Assembly: GCA_010645155.1 (NCBI GenBank)
Contig: CM021322.1
Span: 4,283,740 to 4,347,739 of the forward strand
Length of the DNA: 64,000 nucleotides
Reading direction: 5' to 3'
Origin: Tigriopus japonicus
Lineage: Eukaryota > Arthropoda > Copepoda > Harpacticoida > Harpacticidae
Program-made: the position numbers and the translations under genes
Shown here: one piece after another, positions 33,506 through 43,310 of the stretch
Numbering within the stretch: position 1 is the first letter of the stretch
Layout: each line of letters opens with the position of its first letter
The notes under the pieces: generated by a model
Told to the model about the DNA's origin: nothing
The model's database searches: none
Seen by the model: only the letters and a program-made list of their open reading frames with translations

Positions 33506-36500
33506 TTAAAAATCGCCTTCGAGCAAACATATCTTTTGAACAGATCTTCGTAGAATTCTTCCATCAGGCCTCCTTAAAAGTACGGATCTCACAAGCCCAT
33601 CTCTTGACACAGTCACTTCTGTAATCACTGCTATTGGCCAAGATGACCTTGGAGTGTCTTCACAAATGAGCACAACCGCTCCCAAGTTCACAGGGGGTTG
33701 CTTCTCATGCCATTTCTGGGCCATATGAAGCTCATGAAGATATGTCTTTTGCCACTTGTTCCAAAAATGATTGGACCACTTTTGCCTGCGCAGCCATCGT
33801 TGACGGATTGATTCAGCATTGGGCTCATCGAGCTTCCTATGAGGCACTTCCGGTAGACATTTTAGGTCGTAGCCCAAACACAAATGACTTGGAGTGATTG
33901 CCAATTGTTCCCCAATTTGATCTGAGCTCATGGTGAGGGGTCTACTATTTACTTGAGCTTCAGCTTGCTTCAATACATGTTCAAATTGTTTTGTGGTAAG
34001 TAATGCTTTCCCGATGTTCTTCTTAAGACACTCTTTTACACTTCGGACCACTCTTTCCACCACTCCAGCCGTCCAGCTCGCTTTCTCCATTGTGTAATGC
34101 CACTCAACAGTGTAACCAAGGTGTCCATTCATCAATGCTTGACGAGCACCTCTGGTCGCAGTCATAAGAGTCTTCAACTCTAAGTCTGATCTCTTGTAGT
34201 ACTTTGCATTGTCTGACCAAATGTCAGTACATAACCCCTTTTGATTTACCATGTTGTCGAACGCCATCAGAAAATCATTTGCCGTCAACCCTCTAGTCAA
34301 CTCCAAGTGCAAAGCCCTTGTGTTCATGCAAGTGAAAAGGCATACATAAGCCTTAAATGGCTCTCCGTTGGTTGTGTCCTTTAGCCAAAAATGACCACAC
34401 ATATCACTGGCAACGGCTTGAAAAGGTCTCATCTGGTTGACACGAGCTGCCGGTAGATTTCCCATTTTTTGCTTGAGTGGAGGGGCTACTACTTTCTGAC
34501 ACGGCACACAATGCTTTAGAACACTCGAAATAAGTGACCTCATCCTTGGCACCCATAGGAATCTTCTCACATGGTTTAAAGTCCAAATCACCCCACCATG
34601 ACCATTGTATTCATGTATATATCTAATGAGTCTGACCGTGAAAGATTCCCTTATCTCCTTCCACGGCCCACTTGGTCTTGGTAGAAGGAGAAGCATTTTG
34701 CTCTGCTCTGGCAAGGATGATTCTTCTAATCTTCCTCCCACTCTTATGAGTTTATCGAAAGGGTCCCAAGTTGGATTCAATTTCAGAAGGCTAGATCTGG
34801 AAGGACACTTCTGCCCATTGCTAAGTTTCTTCGTTTCACACGGAAATGCCATAGTTTGACATCTTCTGATGAAATACTTCGCCCCAATGGATACTTCAAG
34901 GTGTCCGCCAAATTGACCACCTTGTTTAGCTTGCAAGTATACCGTGCTGACCCGTAGCACTCTTCTCATGTTGGAACATCGTATAAGCAAAGCGTCAAGA
35001 CTTGGCTCTTCTTCACTGAACGGCACAAATTCTTCGGAAGGTTGTTCCAGCTCATTGTTCTCTCCCACCGTCGTAGCTGAGAAGACTTTTGAGATCTTCC
35101 ACTCCCGTCTCTCTTGTTTAAGAAATGTGGGACCACAAAGCCAAAGAGGACTCTTCAAGATTTCTAAAGAGCATCCCCTTGAGCACAAATCAGCGGGATT
35201 TTTAATCCCATCCAAATGAAACCATTGGGACTTCTCAGTGAGAGCGAGAACTTTCTTCACGTGGTTGCGGATGAACACTTTCCAATCTCTCGTGTCTCCA
35301 TTCAGCCATTGATAAACAGTCAAACTGTCAGTATAGTAATAAAAGTTGTCCTGTCCACTGTCCAAAGTTTCAGCTATAGTCTCACCAAGCTTAGAAGCCA
35401 TGAGAGCCGCAACTAGCTCCTTTCGAGCAATGGTCATATCTTTCACGGGAGCGAGTTTGGACTTTGAGGTTAGTAGATTGGCTTGCCACAAGCTGTCTGC
35501 ATCTTTGTACCTCACATAACAGCACACGCCCATGGCATCTCCAGATGCATCACCAAAGATGTGATACTCCTCCGGAACACTCTCATCTTGTTTCAACAAG
35601 ACACATCTTGGGATCTCGTATGTGCTCAAATGTTTTAACTCTTTAAGCCAAGCCAACCATATGCCACTCAGCTCTTCCGAGACAGGGGAATCCCAATCAA
35701 GCTTCCGTTTCCAACACTCACGCATGACAAGTTTTCCTCTGAGGACATAAGCCACCAATAACCCCAAAGGATCATAAACTTTAGCTGTGGTAGAGCAAAT
35801 TGTCCGTTTGGTCACCATGACAGGATCTTCTGCCAACATGTTGTAGCCCTTAAACACAATCTTATCACTTTTTACATTCCATTGCATGCCAAGGGCCTTC
35901 CTTTCTTCTTTGGATGAATTCGGTTTATCGGAGCAGGACGAGAGGATAAGGTTGCCAGCCTCGCCTCTCAAATGTTCAGGAATTTGATTCATCACGTCAA
36001 CATCATTAGAGATCCATTTTCGAAATTCAAAACCACCTTTCATCATGTGGTCACATACTTTCTCCTGGATCTCAACAGCTTCCTCCACTGTTTTGGCACC
36101 AGTGATCAGGTCATCCACATAACAGTCACTAGTGAGCTTTTTCTTGATATTTTCTTCCTGGATTTTCTCTGCATGGATCCTAGACACCATGATGGCCTTA
36201 AATGGAGAATCGGTCAGTCCAAAGACGGTCTTGACCATCTGAAAGTGCCCCAAGGGCTCCCAAGGTTTAGATCTCCACAAAAACCGCTGATACCTCCAGG
36301 AGTCCCTGTCAGCATGGATGCAATGAAACATTCGCCGAATGTCAGACACAAGGCCAATTGGATGCATTCTGAACTTAAGTAATATTCTCATAAGATCCGG
36401 ATGTGCTGATGGCCCACTCATTAAATGATCGTTGAGTGGTCTTCCATCGCCAACTGGAGCTGATCCATCAAAAACAATGCGTACGCTTGAAGTTTCACTA

Positions 36501-37036
36501 TCTTTCACCACTGCTGAATGAGGGAGGTACGCACAATGAATGGTATCTATTTCACTGGGGTCCACCAAAACAGCATCGCCATCATCAATATAGGCACTGA
36601 TTGCAACCTCGTAGGCCTTCTGAAAGTCTGGTTGCTTTTTGAATTTCTCCTCCAACTTCCTGAAGCGTGCAGTTGCTAAAGGCAGGTTTGAAGTCACACA
36701 TGCCTCATCTTCTTTCCAAAGTAGTGGAACAGTATAGCCATGACCTTCTTTAAAAGTGGTTTTTGCCTTCATGGTCTCCAGGGCATACACATTCTTGGCA
36801 GTGAGTTCATCACTGGTTCCATACGTAACCCCAAGGCTTTCCATTTGCCAGAAAAGTTGTAACCGACCATCCAATTCTTCATTCGAAACTACCGCAAGGC
36901 TCTGTATCACGCCCCTTTCCTCTAAAGGCCAATCAATCATAAAGCCAAATTCAGTCCAAATTACTTTACCCTTATGTGGTAGTGGGTACATAGGGCCTTT
37001 CACAATGGAGAAAAAATGCTTGGCTCCTATCAACAA
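33506..37036 (-). CDS. pol: BEL/Pao pol: reverse transcriptase, RNase H, integrase
   Basis: One open frame of 1176 codons. The reverse transcriptase has VRIVFDGSAPVGDGRPLND, DIRRMFHCI and the catalytic YVDD in SDCYVDDLITGAK. RNase H has FGDASGDAMG, with YYTDSLTVYQWL further on. The integrase has an N-terminal zinc-binding segment (HEYNGHGG, and CVPCQK about 30 residues later). A DDE triad follows: VASDMCGHF, IWSDNAKYY and GVVERVVRSVKECL. All expected catalytic residues are visible. The frame starts inside what should be the pro-pol junction because of the 11-bp deletion near 37035; the start at MLIGAKHFF is therefore not the original start. It should act in virus-like particles and in integration. 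A substitution-free 3.5-kb frame suggests a young insertion. Confidence 0.9.
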   Translation of the reverse strand: MLIGAKHFFSIVKGPMYPLPHKGKVIWTEFGFMIDWPLEERGVIQSLAVVSNEELDGRLQLFWQMESLGVTYGTSDELTAKNVYALETMKAKTTFKEGHGYTVPLLWKEDEACVTSNLPLATARFRKLEEKFKKQPDFQKAYEVAISAYIDDGDAVLVDPSEIDTIHCAYLPHSAVVKDSETSSVRIVFDGSAPVGDGRPLNDHLMSGPSAHPDLMRILLKFRMHPIGLVSDIRRMFHCIHADRDSWRYQRFLWRSKPWEPLGHFQMVKTVFGLTDSPFKAIMVSRIHAEKIQEENIKKKLTSDCYVDDLITGAKTVEEAVEIQEKVCDHMMKGGFEFRKWISNDVDVMNQIPEHLRGEAGNLILSSCSDKPNSSKEERKALGMQWNVKSDKIVFKGYNMLAEDPVMVTKRTICSTTAKVYDPLGLLVAYVLRGKLVMRECWKRKLDWDSPVSEELSGIWLAWLKELKHLSTYEIPRCVLLKQDESVPEEYHIFGDASGDAMGVCCYVRYKDADSLWQANLLTSKSKLAPVKDMTIARKELVAALMASKLGETIAETLDSGQDNFYYYTDSLTVYQWLNGDTRDWKVFIRNHVKKVLALTEKSQWFHLDGIKNPADLCSRGCSLEILKSPLWLCGPTFLKQERREWKISKVFSATTVGENNELEQPSEEFVPFSEEEPSLDALLIRCSNMRRVLRVSTVYLQAKQGGQFGGHLEVSIGAKYFIRRCQTMAFPCETKKLSNGQKCPSRSSLLKLNPTWDPFDKLIRVGGRLEESSLPEQSKMLLLLPRPSGPWKEIRESFTVRLIRYIHEYNGHGGVIWTLNHVRRFLWVPRMRSLISSVLKHCVPCQKVVAPPLKQKMGNLPAARVNQMRPFQAVASDMCGHFWLKDTTNGEPFKAYVCLFTCMNTRALHLELTRGLTANDFLMAFDNMVNQKGLCTDIWSDNAKYYKRSDLELKTLMTATRGARQALMNGHLGYTVEWHYTMEKASWTAGVVERVVRSVKECLKKNIGKALLTTKQFEHVLKQAEAQVNSRPLTMSSDQIGEQLAITPSHLCLGYDLKCLPEVPHRKLDEPNAESIRQRWLRRQKWSNHFWNKWQKTYLHELHMAQKWHEKQPPVNLGAVVLICEDTPRSSWPIAVITEVTVSRDGLVRSVLLRRPDGRILRRSVQKICLLEGDF

Positions 37037-37365
37037 CGTTGTTTTGGGATTTGTAGGAATCGGCCCAAGGTTGGTATTTCTTCATCGCACTCAACGTCTG
37101 CTTGGAGAGTTGGTAACTGAATTTCCACAACTCTGGCACTGTAAGGCATTCCAACTCAATCCAATCCGGACCATTTTTACCAAACTTTAGATTGGTCAAC
37201 TCAAGTGACTTCTTCTTTGTACCCGACAATGTCGTCATCTTGAGGTTGGTCCTCTTACCAAAAAGACCCAACTGGTTGCTTAAAGTTTGAGACACGTAAT
37301 TGTGGGTAGAGCAGCTATCCAGCATGGCTCTGCAAATCACCCCTTGTTCCCTCTCATTTGATGCG
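36961..37365 (-). repeat. Inverted repeat, left arm (the native pro)
   Basis: Pairs with 38796-39211, which is 416 bases. The left arm is 405 bases and differs mainly by the 11-bp deletion and a few substitutions (KNGPDW here, KSGLDW there). Confidence 0.9.
36972..37340 (-). CDS. pro: BEL/Pao aspartic protease region, frameshifted
   Basis: The frame runs on from gag after its TGA stop; the segment between (about 37436-37341) is open. It carries MLDSCSTHNYVSQTLSNQLG, where DSCS stands in the place of the usual aspartyl protease D-T/S-G. The frame ends early in VPTTT because 11 bases present in the inverted copy (between 39123 and 39140) are missing here, at about 37031-37037. The deletion lies between two ttg repeats, which suggests replication slippage or end joining. 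Reading beyond it, pol continues in another frame. Confidence 0.8.
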   Translation of the reverse strand: MICRAMLDSCSTHNYVSQTLSNQLGLFGKRTNLKMTTLSGTKKKSLELTNLKFGKNGPDWIELECLTVPELWKFSYQLSKQTLSAMKKYQPWADSYKSQNNVVDRSQAFFLHCERPYVPTTT

Positions 37366-37436
37366 GCTTCGCCGAGGACAATCGGGAACAGAGAGGAACA
37401 CAGTTCACTCTCATCTTGGCCTCGGCCGCCTTCTTT

Positions 37437-38861
37437 TCAATCTTTATTTGATAAGGAATAATGAAGTCTGGGGCTGTGCCTCTCATGGCAGACTCGGCAT
37501 TCCATATCCTTGTTCATGCAACCCTTGTTTGTGTGTTCCATGGAAAAGCACTGCGTACATGCATTAGCTTCGCTTAACTTCTGTAGTCTCCTCTCCCAAC
37601 TGAGATCTTTGATTGCAAAACATTTCCAATTCAGATGTCCCGTCTTCAGACAAAATGGACACTTTGAGTCATATGCCTCTTTCGGTGGTTTCTTTCTTTC
37701 TCCCTCCTTCTTTTCAGCGTTTGTTGCCATGGTCATGGAGACTTTCTTTTCAGGCTTCTTCTCATTTTGAGTTTGTTTGGCCTTGTGTGTTTCATCCGCC
37801 TCAACCTGAGCCTCAAAGAAGTCGAAAAAATCATCCACCGTAGGCTGATACTCTTGGAAACTTTTGCTTTTGTTGTTCAGGTTCAGGTCTCTCTCTTTGG
37901 TGGTAACCCATAACTCCCACTTCAATCCATAATCTTTTGGGAGCTTCTCCTCAAGCAAAGGCACAAAGACTTCATCGTCTGTGGGTACCTTGAGAGCCCG
38001 CAATGCCTGCATTTCGGCGCAAAGTTTGGTACAAAGATTTCTCTTGTTTTCATCATTGATTCGGACAATAGTCTTCAGGTGAATCCCTACCACAAGTCTT
38101 CTTTTCCCATATTTGCGTCTTAAGGTACTCATAGCCTCTTCAAAGCCCTCTTGCGTCATAGGGGATGGTTTTACCAACATTCGAGGAATGTCCGTGGTAT
38201 AATGGATAAGGTGGGTCATCTTCTCAGATCCTTCCATATCGGTGTTATTAGTCACATTCGCATCAAACATAGCTATCCAATCCTTCCACTCTTTATGTGC
38301 TCCGTTAAATGTTGTCAATGCTAACTTTAAGCTTGACCCTTTTCCCTTTTTCTTCTGAGCATCACGATGTTTGTTAATCTGAGCCTTGATTTTTGCATGA
38401 TCTTCATAAGAAGCGAGCATCTCGTCCGTGTCCTCTTCATTGTTGCCGCCGATTCTTATACAAGCGTTTGCGCAACTTTTGAGGTCTTGAAAGATGTCTT
38501 CGTACATACTATAGTAAGCTTCAGCCATTGGACCATCTTTCTCTCTCAATGCTTCCTCGATCTTCTTTGCCTGAGCATCCAAAAGCCTTTTGTTTATCGA
38601 TCTTGTTTGCCTCAATTCTTGAATGCTTTCACCATCCATGATCTCCGAGACCTCCCTTTTTTTCGTCAAGGGGTTATTCTCCGGCACTTCGATCGTTGAT
38701 TCTTTTTCTTCCGTCTCTAGCTTGCTTGTGCTCTGTTCCTCTTCGCTATCCTCCCCAAGTAGGTCGATCACTGTCGCATTGAGTTGTTCTTCCCACGCAT
38801 CAAATGAGAGGGAACAAGGGGTGATTTGCAGAGCCATGCTGGATAGTTGCTCTACCCACAA
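37437..38861 (-). CDS. gag: BEL/Pao Gag with two CCHC knuckles
   Basis: The open frame is 474 codons. It has a charged N-terminal half with QELRQTRSINKRLLDAQAKK, and a central LALTTFNGAHKEWKDWIAMF segment typical of BEL/Pao gag (retrotransposon gag, DUF1759-like). Two zinc knuckles of the CX2CX4HX4C form follow: CPFCLKTGHLNWKC and CTQCFSMEHTNKGC, with a further CRVC near the end. The first 22 or so codons lie in the inverted pro copy, so the first Met is probably not the native start; Met75 (38639), beginning MDGESIQEL, is a better candidate. Gag ends in a TGA at 37437-37439 and the same frame continues into pro, so read-through could produce a Gag-Pro fusion. Confidence 0.85.
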   Translation of the reverse strand: MWVEQLSSMALQITPCSLSFDAWEEQLNATVIDLLGEDSEEEQSTSKLETEEKESTIEVPENNPLTKKREVSEIMDGESIQELRQTRSINKRLLDAQAKKIEEALREKDGPMAEAYYSMYEDIFQDLKSCANACIRIGGNNEEDTDEMLASYEDHAKIKAQINKHRDAQKKKGKGSSLKLALTTFNGAHKEWKDWIAMFDANVTNNTDMEGSEKMTHLIHYTTDIPRMLVKPSPMTQEGFEEAMSTLRRKYGKRRLVVGIHLKTIVRINDENKRNLCTKLCAEMQALRALKVPTDDEVFVPLLEEKLPKDYGLKWELWVTTKERDLNLNNKSKSFQEYQPTVDDFFDFFEAQVEADETHKAKQTQNEKKPEKKVSMTMATNAEKKEGERKKPPKEAYDSKCPFCLKTGHLNWKCFAIKDLSWERRLQKLSEANACTQCFSMEHTNKGCMNKDMECRVCHERHSPRLHYSLSNKD

Positions 38862-39211
38862 TTACGTGTCTCAAACTTTAAGCAACCAGTTGGGTCTTTT
38901 TGGTAAGAGGACCAACCTCAAGATGACGACATTGTCGGGTACAAAGAAGAAGTCACTTGAGTTGACCAATCTAAAATTTGGTAAAAGTGGTCTGGATTGG
39001 ATTGAGTTGGAATGCCTTACAGTGCCAGAGCTGTGGAAATTCAGTTACCAGCTCTCCAAGCAGACGTTGAGTGCGATGAAGAAATACCAACCTTGGGCCG
39101 ATTCCTACAAATCCCAAAACAACGTTGAAGTACACTTGTTGATAGGAGCCAAGCATTTTTTCTCCATTGTGAAAGGCCCTATGTACCCGCTACCACATAA
39201 GGGTAAAGTAA
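38796..39211 (+). repeat. Inverted repeat, right arm (antisense pro copy in the leader)
   Basis: Encodes the pro segment on the plus strand, opposite to the element. It ends five bases before the primer binding site and begins at gag's 5' side. It keeps the 11 bases missing from the native pro, so it records the undeleted state. RNA of the element would fold into a hairpin with arms of about 400 bases and a loop of about 1.43 kb (gag). Confidence 0.9.
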
Positions 39212-39216
39212 CGGCC

Positions 39217-39234
39217 ATCCCGGACGATGCACCA
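39217..39234 (-). other. Primer binding site, probably tRNA-Gly
   Basis: On the plus strand the 18 bases read ATCCCGGACGATGCACCA, like a tRNA 3' end including CCA. From memory of animal tRNA-Gly(GCC) ends, 16 of 18 bases agree. The site abuts the 5' LTR without a spacer. Confidence 0.75.
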
Positions 39235-39300
39235 TGAATAATGCGTCCGAACTCTCTCGTTTCTGAGTTACTACTGTAAACCGGTTTATTGTCTCGTACA
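39235..39300 (-). repeat. 5' LTR (66 bp)
   Basis: Identical to 33316-33381 over the whole length, with different sequence on both outer sides. Its position next to the primer binding site and the other copy's position next to the polypurine tract define both LTR edges independently. Confidence 0.85.
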
Positions 39301-42300
39301 GTAAATATTCAATTTTGGTACAAATGACCTTTTTAACAATTTCCGATTTGGATAAGCCCTCTTATAGATTCATTCAAACCATTCATTTATTTTGCTGAAA
39401 TGATCTTGAAATACAATTCATTACAAAAAAAAACTCGAGAAAATAATCTATTTTTCTTCGACATAGCCAAAATATTTCAATTGTCGTTTGTCAAACATCA
39501 AGTCGCTAAATTTCAACTTGCACCTAAAATTGCATCTTTTATCATTTTATTTGCTTCGATCACTAAGATTCTGGGGGATTTTGCTCGAAAAATAGAGTTT
39601 ATTCGTACTTTTTTGTTAAATTAGGTTTTTTTTAGATTTTAATAATAATTGGTGCAAAGCAAAACTGCGTTTAAAAGTTTACGAATTGTCGCTCAGCATT
39701 GAGACAACAAATTTGCCCAAGTTGACATTTTTATTTAAAGAAGTGACATTTTTAGGCCAGAAAATAGCAACTTTTTAGCAACTCTCATCGAATTGAGTGC
39801 AACTTTTAACAAAAAATATTGCGCCTTTACGGCTAAAAAACTGCAACATTAAGCCCAAAAAAGAGCAACTTTATCAGAGACTGGGTCTTGACTATTTTAG
39901 GTTTCGAGAAAATAAACTACATACTGCTCAGTAGAGTCAGTTAACGCTAACTTTATCCGTATCCTCTAACGAACCCTTAACCATCGTGCCAGGGTTTCAA
40001 TTCTTTCTGTACAAAATTCTATATTCTCGAAATCATCGTTTGTTATTTGGCATTTTTACAATCTTATTAATAGTGGTGGTCTAAAGAACACTGACCACAA
40101 GTTGGATTCAGCACCAGAATGTGAACTAAATGTATTGGTGGAACTAGGTGGAACAATTTCCACCATAAGTGGAGACAAAACACAAGGGAGTTAAAAACTC
40201 AAAGTCAATCACATATTGGTACTCATTTTACAATTATGATCTTAAGAATGCAAAAGTATATCATTCCAACCAACACTTTAGCTTTAAGTAAAGTCACTTA
40301 GCGTTTTTTTTTGTTTTTTCTGGAGTCAGAACACAGCTTTCGCAGCTGCCATCTGATAAATAAAATATATATCTAAAATATCAACACCGCTTCTATTTAG
40401 ATTAAGACAGAGTTGCCAGATGGTGATTCATAATACTTTTCATTATACCACTTTTTGGCAAAACGTTAAACATCTTTTCACAGTAACATTTCTCCATAAT
40501 GTGTGATTTTGATACCATAATGCCACACCAAAGCATATTGAAGCATTTCCAACAATAGCCGTATACTTTTTTAGACAAATGGTCTTGCTTGGGATCATGT
40601 GTGCAAATATGATTAAAGACCCATCATTAGAGCCAAGTTGTCATGAAAAACAGACACATGAAAAATTAGTATCCTGGATGATGCACAACTGATAAAAATC
40701 TTTTCAAAGACATAGTAATTTCGATTTGAATTCAAAGCCAAATCTGGAAGTCTTAATTTTCATCACGTGGAATTCAAGGATGTAGATGGAAAAACAAGTT
40801 TTTGACATGGAAAAAGGAAATTGTTAACTGATATGTCGATCATTATTTTGGAATAACTCAATTCAAGGTTTACCTCATGAGGGTCTTTGGAGGCATTGTA
40901 AGTTGAGACCAAAATCAATATAAAACAATAAACTCTATGCTTCAACGTACTCTATCTGCCACAAAGGTTAGTCGGTTGAGTTGAAATTAAGCAGGTAAGC
41001 TTTGAATTGCCAATCAATCACACTACTAGTTCAATTAATTTTTTCTGTGATTGGTTTAGAGTTCAAAAAGTTGACAAAGAAGCAACCACGTCCTCTGTGA
41101 TCCTTGTTCTCTCTCCTGCTGCGCTCTGAACTTTTCTTGGAACTACCATAGACCACGGTATTACCTAGATTGAAAGAGTAACCTTAAAACTTATCAGCTT
41201 TGCTCCCATTCAAGCGAATGTAATACATACTTTAAGGACCTAGGGCTTGTGTAACAATGAATTTGTCTTCCAATTTTGAGTACAATCAAACAACGCAGTC
41301 AAAAGTTATGCTTTTTTGAAGTTCAGGCAAGTGTAGGCGGAAAATGAACTCGTTCTAGAAAGGGATGGCAAATTTTGGGTTTTCGTGAATTTCTGCCAAA
41401 GGTTTAAAGGGGCAGAAAATGACAGAAAATGGCAAAAATAGTAGAAAATGGCCGCTAATGGACAAGAATATGTTTGGGCTGATGTTCAATTAAAAATCTG
41501 TGTCTGTGAAATAAGATTTAGAGCATCAAACTCAAATTCTCTGGTATACACAATAACAAGTATTAACCCAAAAATAATTCTAAATATCATTTGTAATACA
41601 AAAGTAATTAGAATATTAGCCTTTAAAACATCCTATTCTAAAAACAGTTGCCCATGAAGAAATACAGTAACATTACTTCGTTTAGATACAAAGAAATGAT
41701 GCTGGTTATTTGTCTTTTCATAAGATATGCCTTGGGTAAAAATACATCAGTCTTTTAATATGCCATATAAGAATAAAAATTAAGTTAGGAAAGTTAAATC
41801 CAATTGAAATTATGACGAAAATTGACATAAATTCATGAATAGATTTTATAACATGCCTTTATCATATTTCAACACGGAAAACCTTAGGCTGGCTAATAAT
41901 CACCAGCTGCTCAACTTCTTATGTCATTAAGCCTGCTCCCTTATTTTATCCGCTAACATTTTTGAAGAGCTCTATTCCCTGGTAAGCCTTTTTATTAATA
42001 CCCCATCAAATTAAGTTCAATTGAAATTTCTAGTTAATTGCTATTAATCAAATTTGAAAAGTATGTAACCGACTAATGTGTGCATTAAACATTGATAGAC
42101 CCCGTAACTCAACCTGACCTTGAGTAGATGCTTAAGTTTGCAAAGATTCTGTTGCACTGGGTGAGAAGCGATAGTTTGCTGATATGATATCAGGTCAAAT
42201 ATTTTGATATTTGAAGTTTGTAATTGGCGCTGATCTGAATAAATTGTATCCGAAAGGTTCGAAAAACTGGTCCTTTTTGATATTTTTTCGTTCACTTTCC

Positions 42301-42458
42301 TATCAAAGTTGTGTGACCGACTTGAGAGTCCAAGATTCGCAATGAAGACAATCCGAATCAATCATTGAACGAGGATCAGTTTACAAACAAGGCTCATGGT
42401 TGAAGATTTAGAGGAGAACTGATTCAACTACGTAGTACCACGTTCAGATGTTGTAAAC
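39301..42458. other. Unassigned non-coding DNA with a foldback-family repeat
   Basis: About 41147-41360 is related to 58563-58770 in the FkbM gene intron: ccatagaccac, tttgctcccattcaag, aatttgtctnccaattttnag, aaaagttatn. The rest is AT-rich. It includes simple words such as gcaactttt (39760-39870) and gcagaaaatg (41410-41450). No gene is seen. Confidence 0.4.
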
Positions 42459-42669
42459 CAGGGGTCAGCAACCTCTTTTAAGTCAAGCCCCAACAAATTT
42501 GTCTGGGGCCCACCAAACAGATGCTGGAAGGTTCGTGGGCCCACAATTCAATGATCAAAAAGCTATAAGTATTTACTACGAATGGTTCTTGGGCCCACTA
42601 TTTACGACTATCCCCATAGCTCCTGGGCCCACCCAAAACCTCACTTGGGCCCACAGGTTGCAACCCCTG
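42459..42669. mobile_element. hAT-type MITE, 211 bp
   Basis: Ends CAGGGGTCAGCAACCT and AGGTTGCAACCCCTG are inverted copies (14 of 16). The element is flanked by a perfect 8-bp duplication, TTGTAAAC, at 42451-42458 and 42670-42677. Both features are typical of hAT elements. The interior repeats the word gggcccac several times. It is non-autonomous. Confidence 0.9.
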
Positions 42670-42677
42670 TTGTAAAC

Positions 42678-43310
42678 CATTGACGATATCAACCAAAATA
42701 TACATCTGTCAGAAGACCAAATTTAGCAGCAAAGATATCTTTTTATCTATCTATTCGTCCAGCCTCGATTTTCAGACTTCAGCCTTTCTTTCCCCCAAAA
42801 AAGATTAAAAGCAGATATGCTGATGTCATCAATATTCTCTTAAATAAAATCAAGGCTTTTTCTTGAGCCAACACTTGGTTGAGTTTTATGACCAAAACCA
42901 TGACCAACTTAATTAGGCATTCAATGGAGCATTTTGTGTATATGTATTGCGCCCAACTCTTTCCATAGAAACAGTGGGTTCAATTCTCGTTCTGAGAGAA
43001 CATTCGTCGGTTTGCCAAACTTCACTTAAATGTCATACACACTCATCCCCTTGAGAGGTAACATAAGATTCACAACTAATAATTAAGTTCAATCTCCAAT
43101 GGACACTCTGTGAGGGGTGAAATTCTCTTGAACACTTCTGTAATCCTGAGAAAGCCAATGAAGTTTGGCATCCTTCCAAACATGGGTTGTTTGGCAACTC
43201 ATTTTGTTCCCCTTCTCTCGTGTTTCTGTTTCACCCCGCTCAAGATCCACGCGGTTGTTGAACTAACACATCAAATAGCTTAATATAAATTAATATCCTG
43301 ATTGGTCACA
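42678..43310. other. Upstream region of the SMYD4-like gene
   Basis: No ORF or repeat that I can name. The promoter should lie here or further upstream, but I see no TATA box or initiator clear enough to assign. Confidence 0.35.

Larger units (their letters stand above)
33316..39300 (-). mobile_element. Nearly intact BEL/Pao element with 66-bp LTRs
   Basis: The element reads on the minus strand from 39300 to 33316. Identical 66-bp terminal repeats (TG...CA) lie at 39235-39300 and 33316-33381. A primer binding site follows the 5' LTR (39234-39217), and a polypurine tract precedes the 3' LTR (33390-33382). Gag, pro and pol come in BEL/Pao order. Gag and pro share a frame, separated by one TGA. 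Pro has an 11-bp deletion that shifts it out of frame with pol. An inverted pro copy occupies the leader. The flanks (ccatg on the left, gtaaa on the right) do not form a target duplication, so one flank has been rearranged or the ends derive from different copies. Confidence 0.85.

Noticed and set aside
38796..38861. First 22 codons of the gag ORF as native N-terminus
   Set aside because: They are read from the antisense pro arm, so the ORF start is accidental.
39217..39234. The end of a tRNA-Gly gene on the plus strand
   Set aside because: Includes the CCA that is not encoded in animal tRNA genes, and it abuts the LTR; it is a primer binding site.
38623..39237. Plus-strand ORF of 204 codons that looks like a protease gene on its own
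   Set aside because: Its first part is antisense to gag and the rest is the inverted copy of the BEL/Pao pro. It has no own promoter or start and is explained by the inverted duplication.
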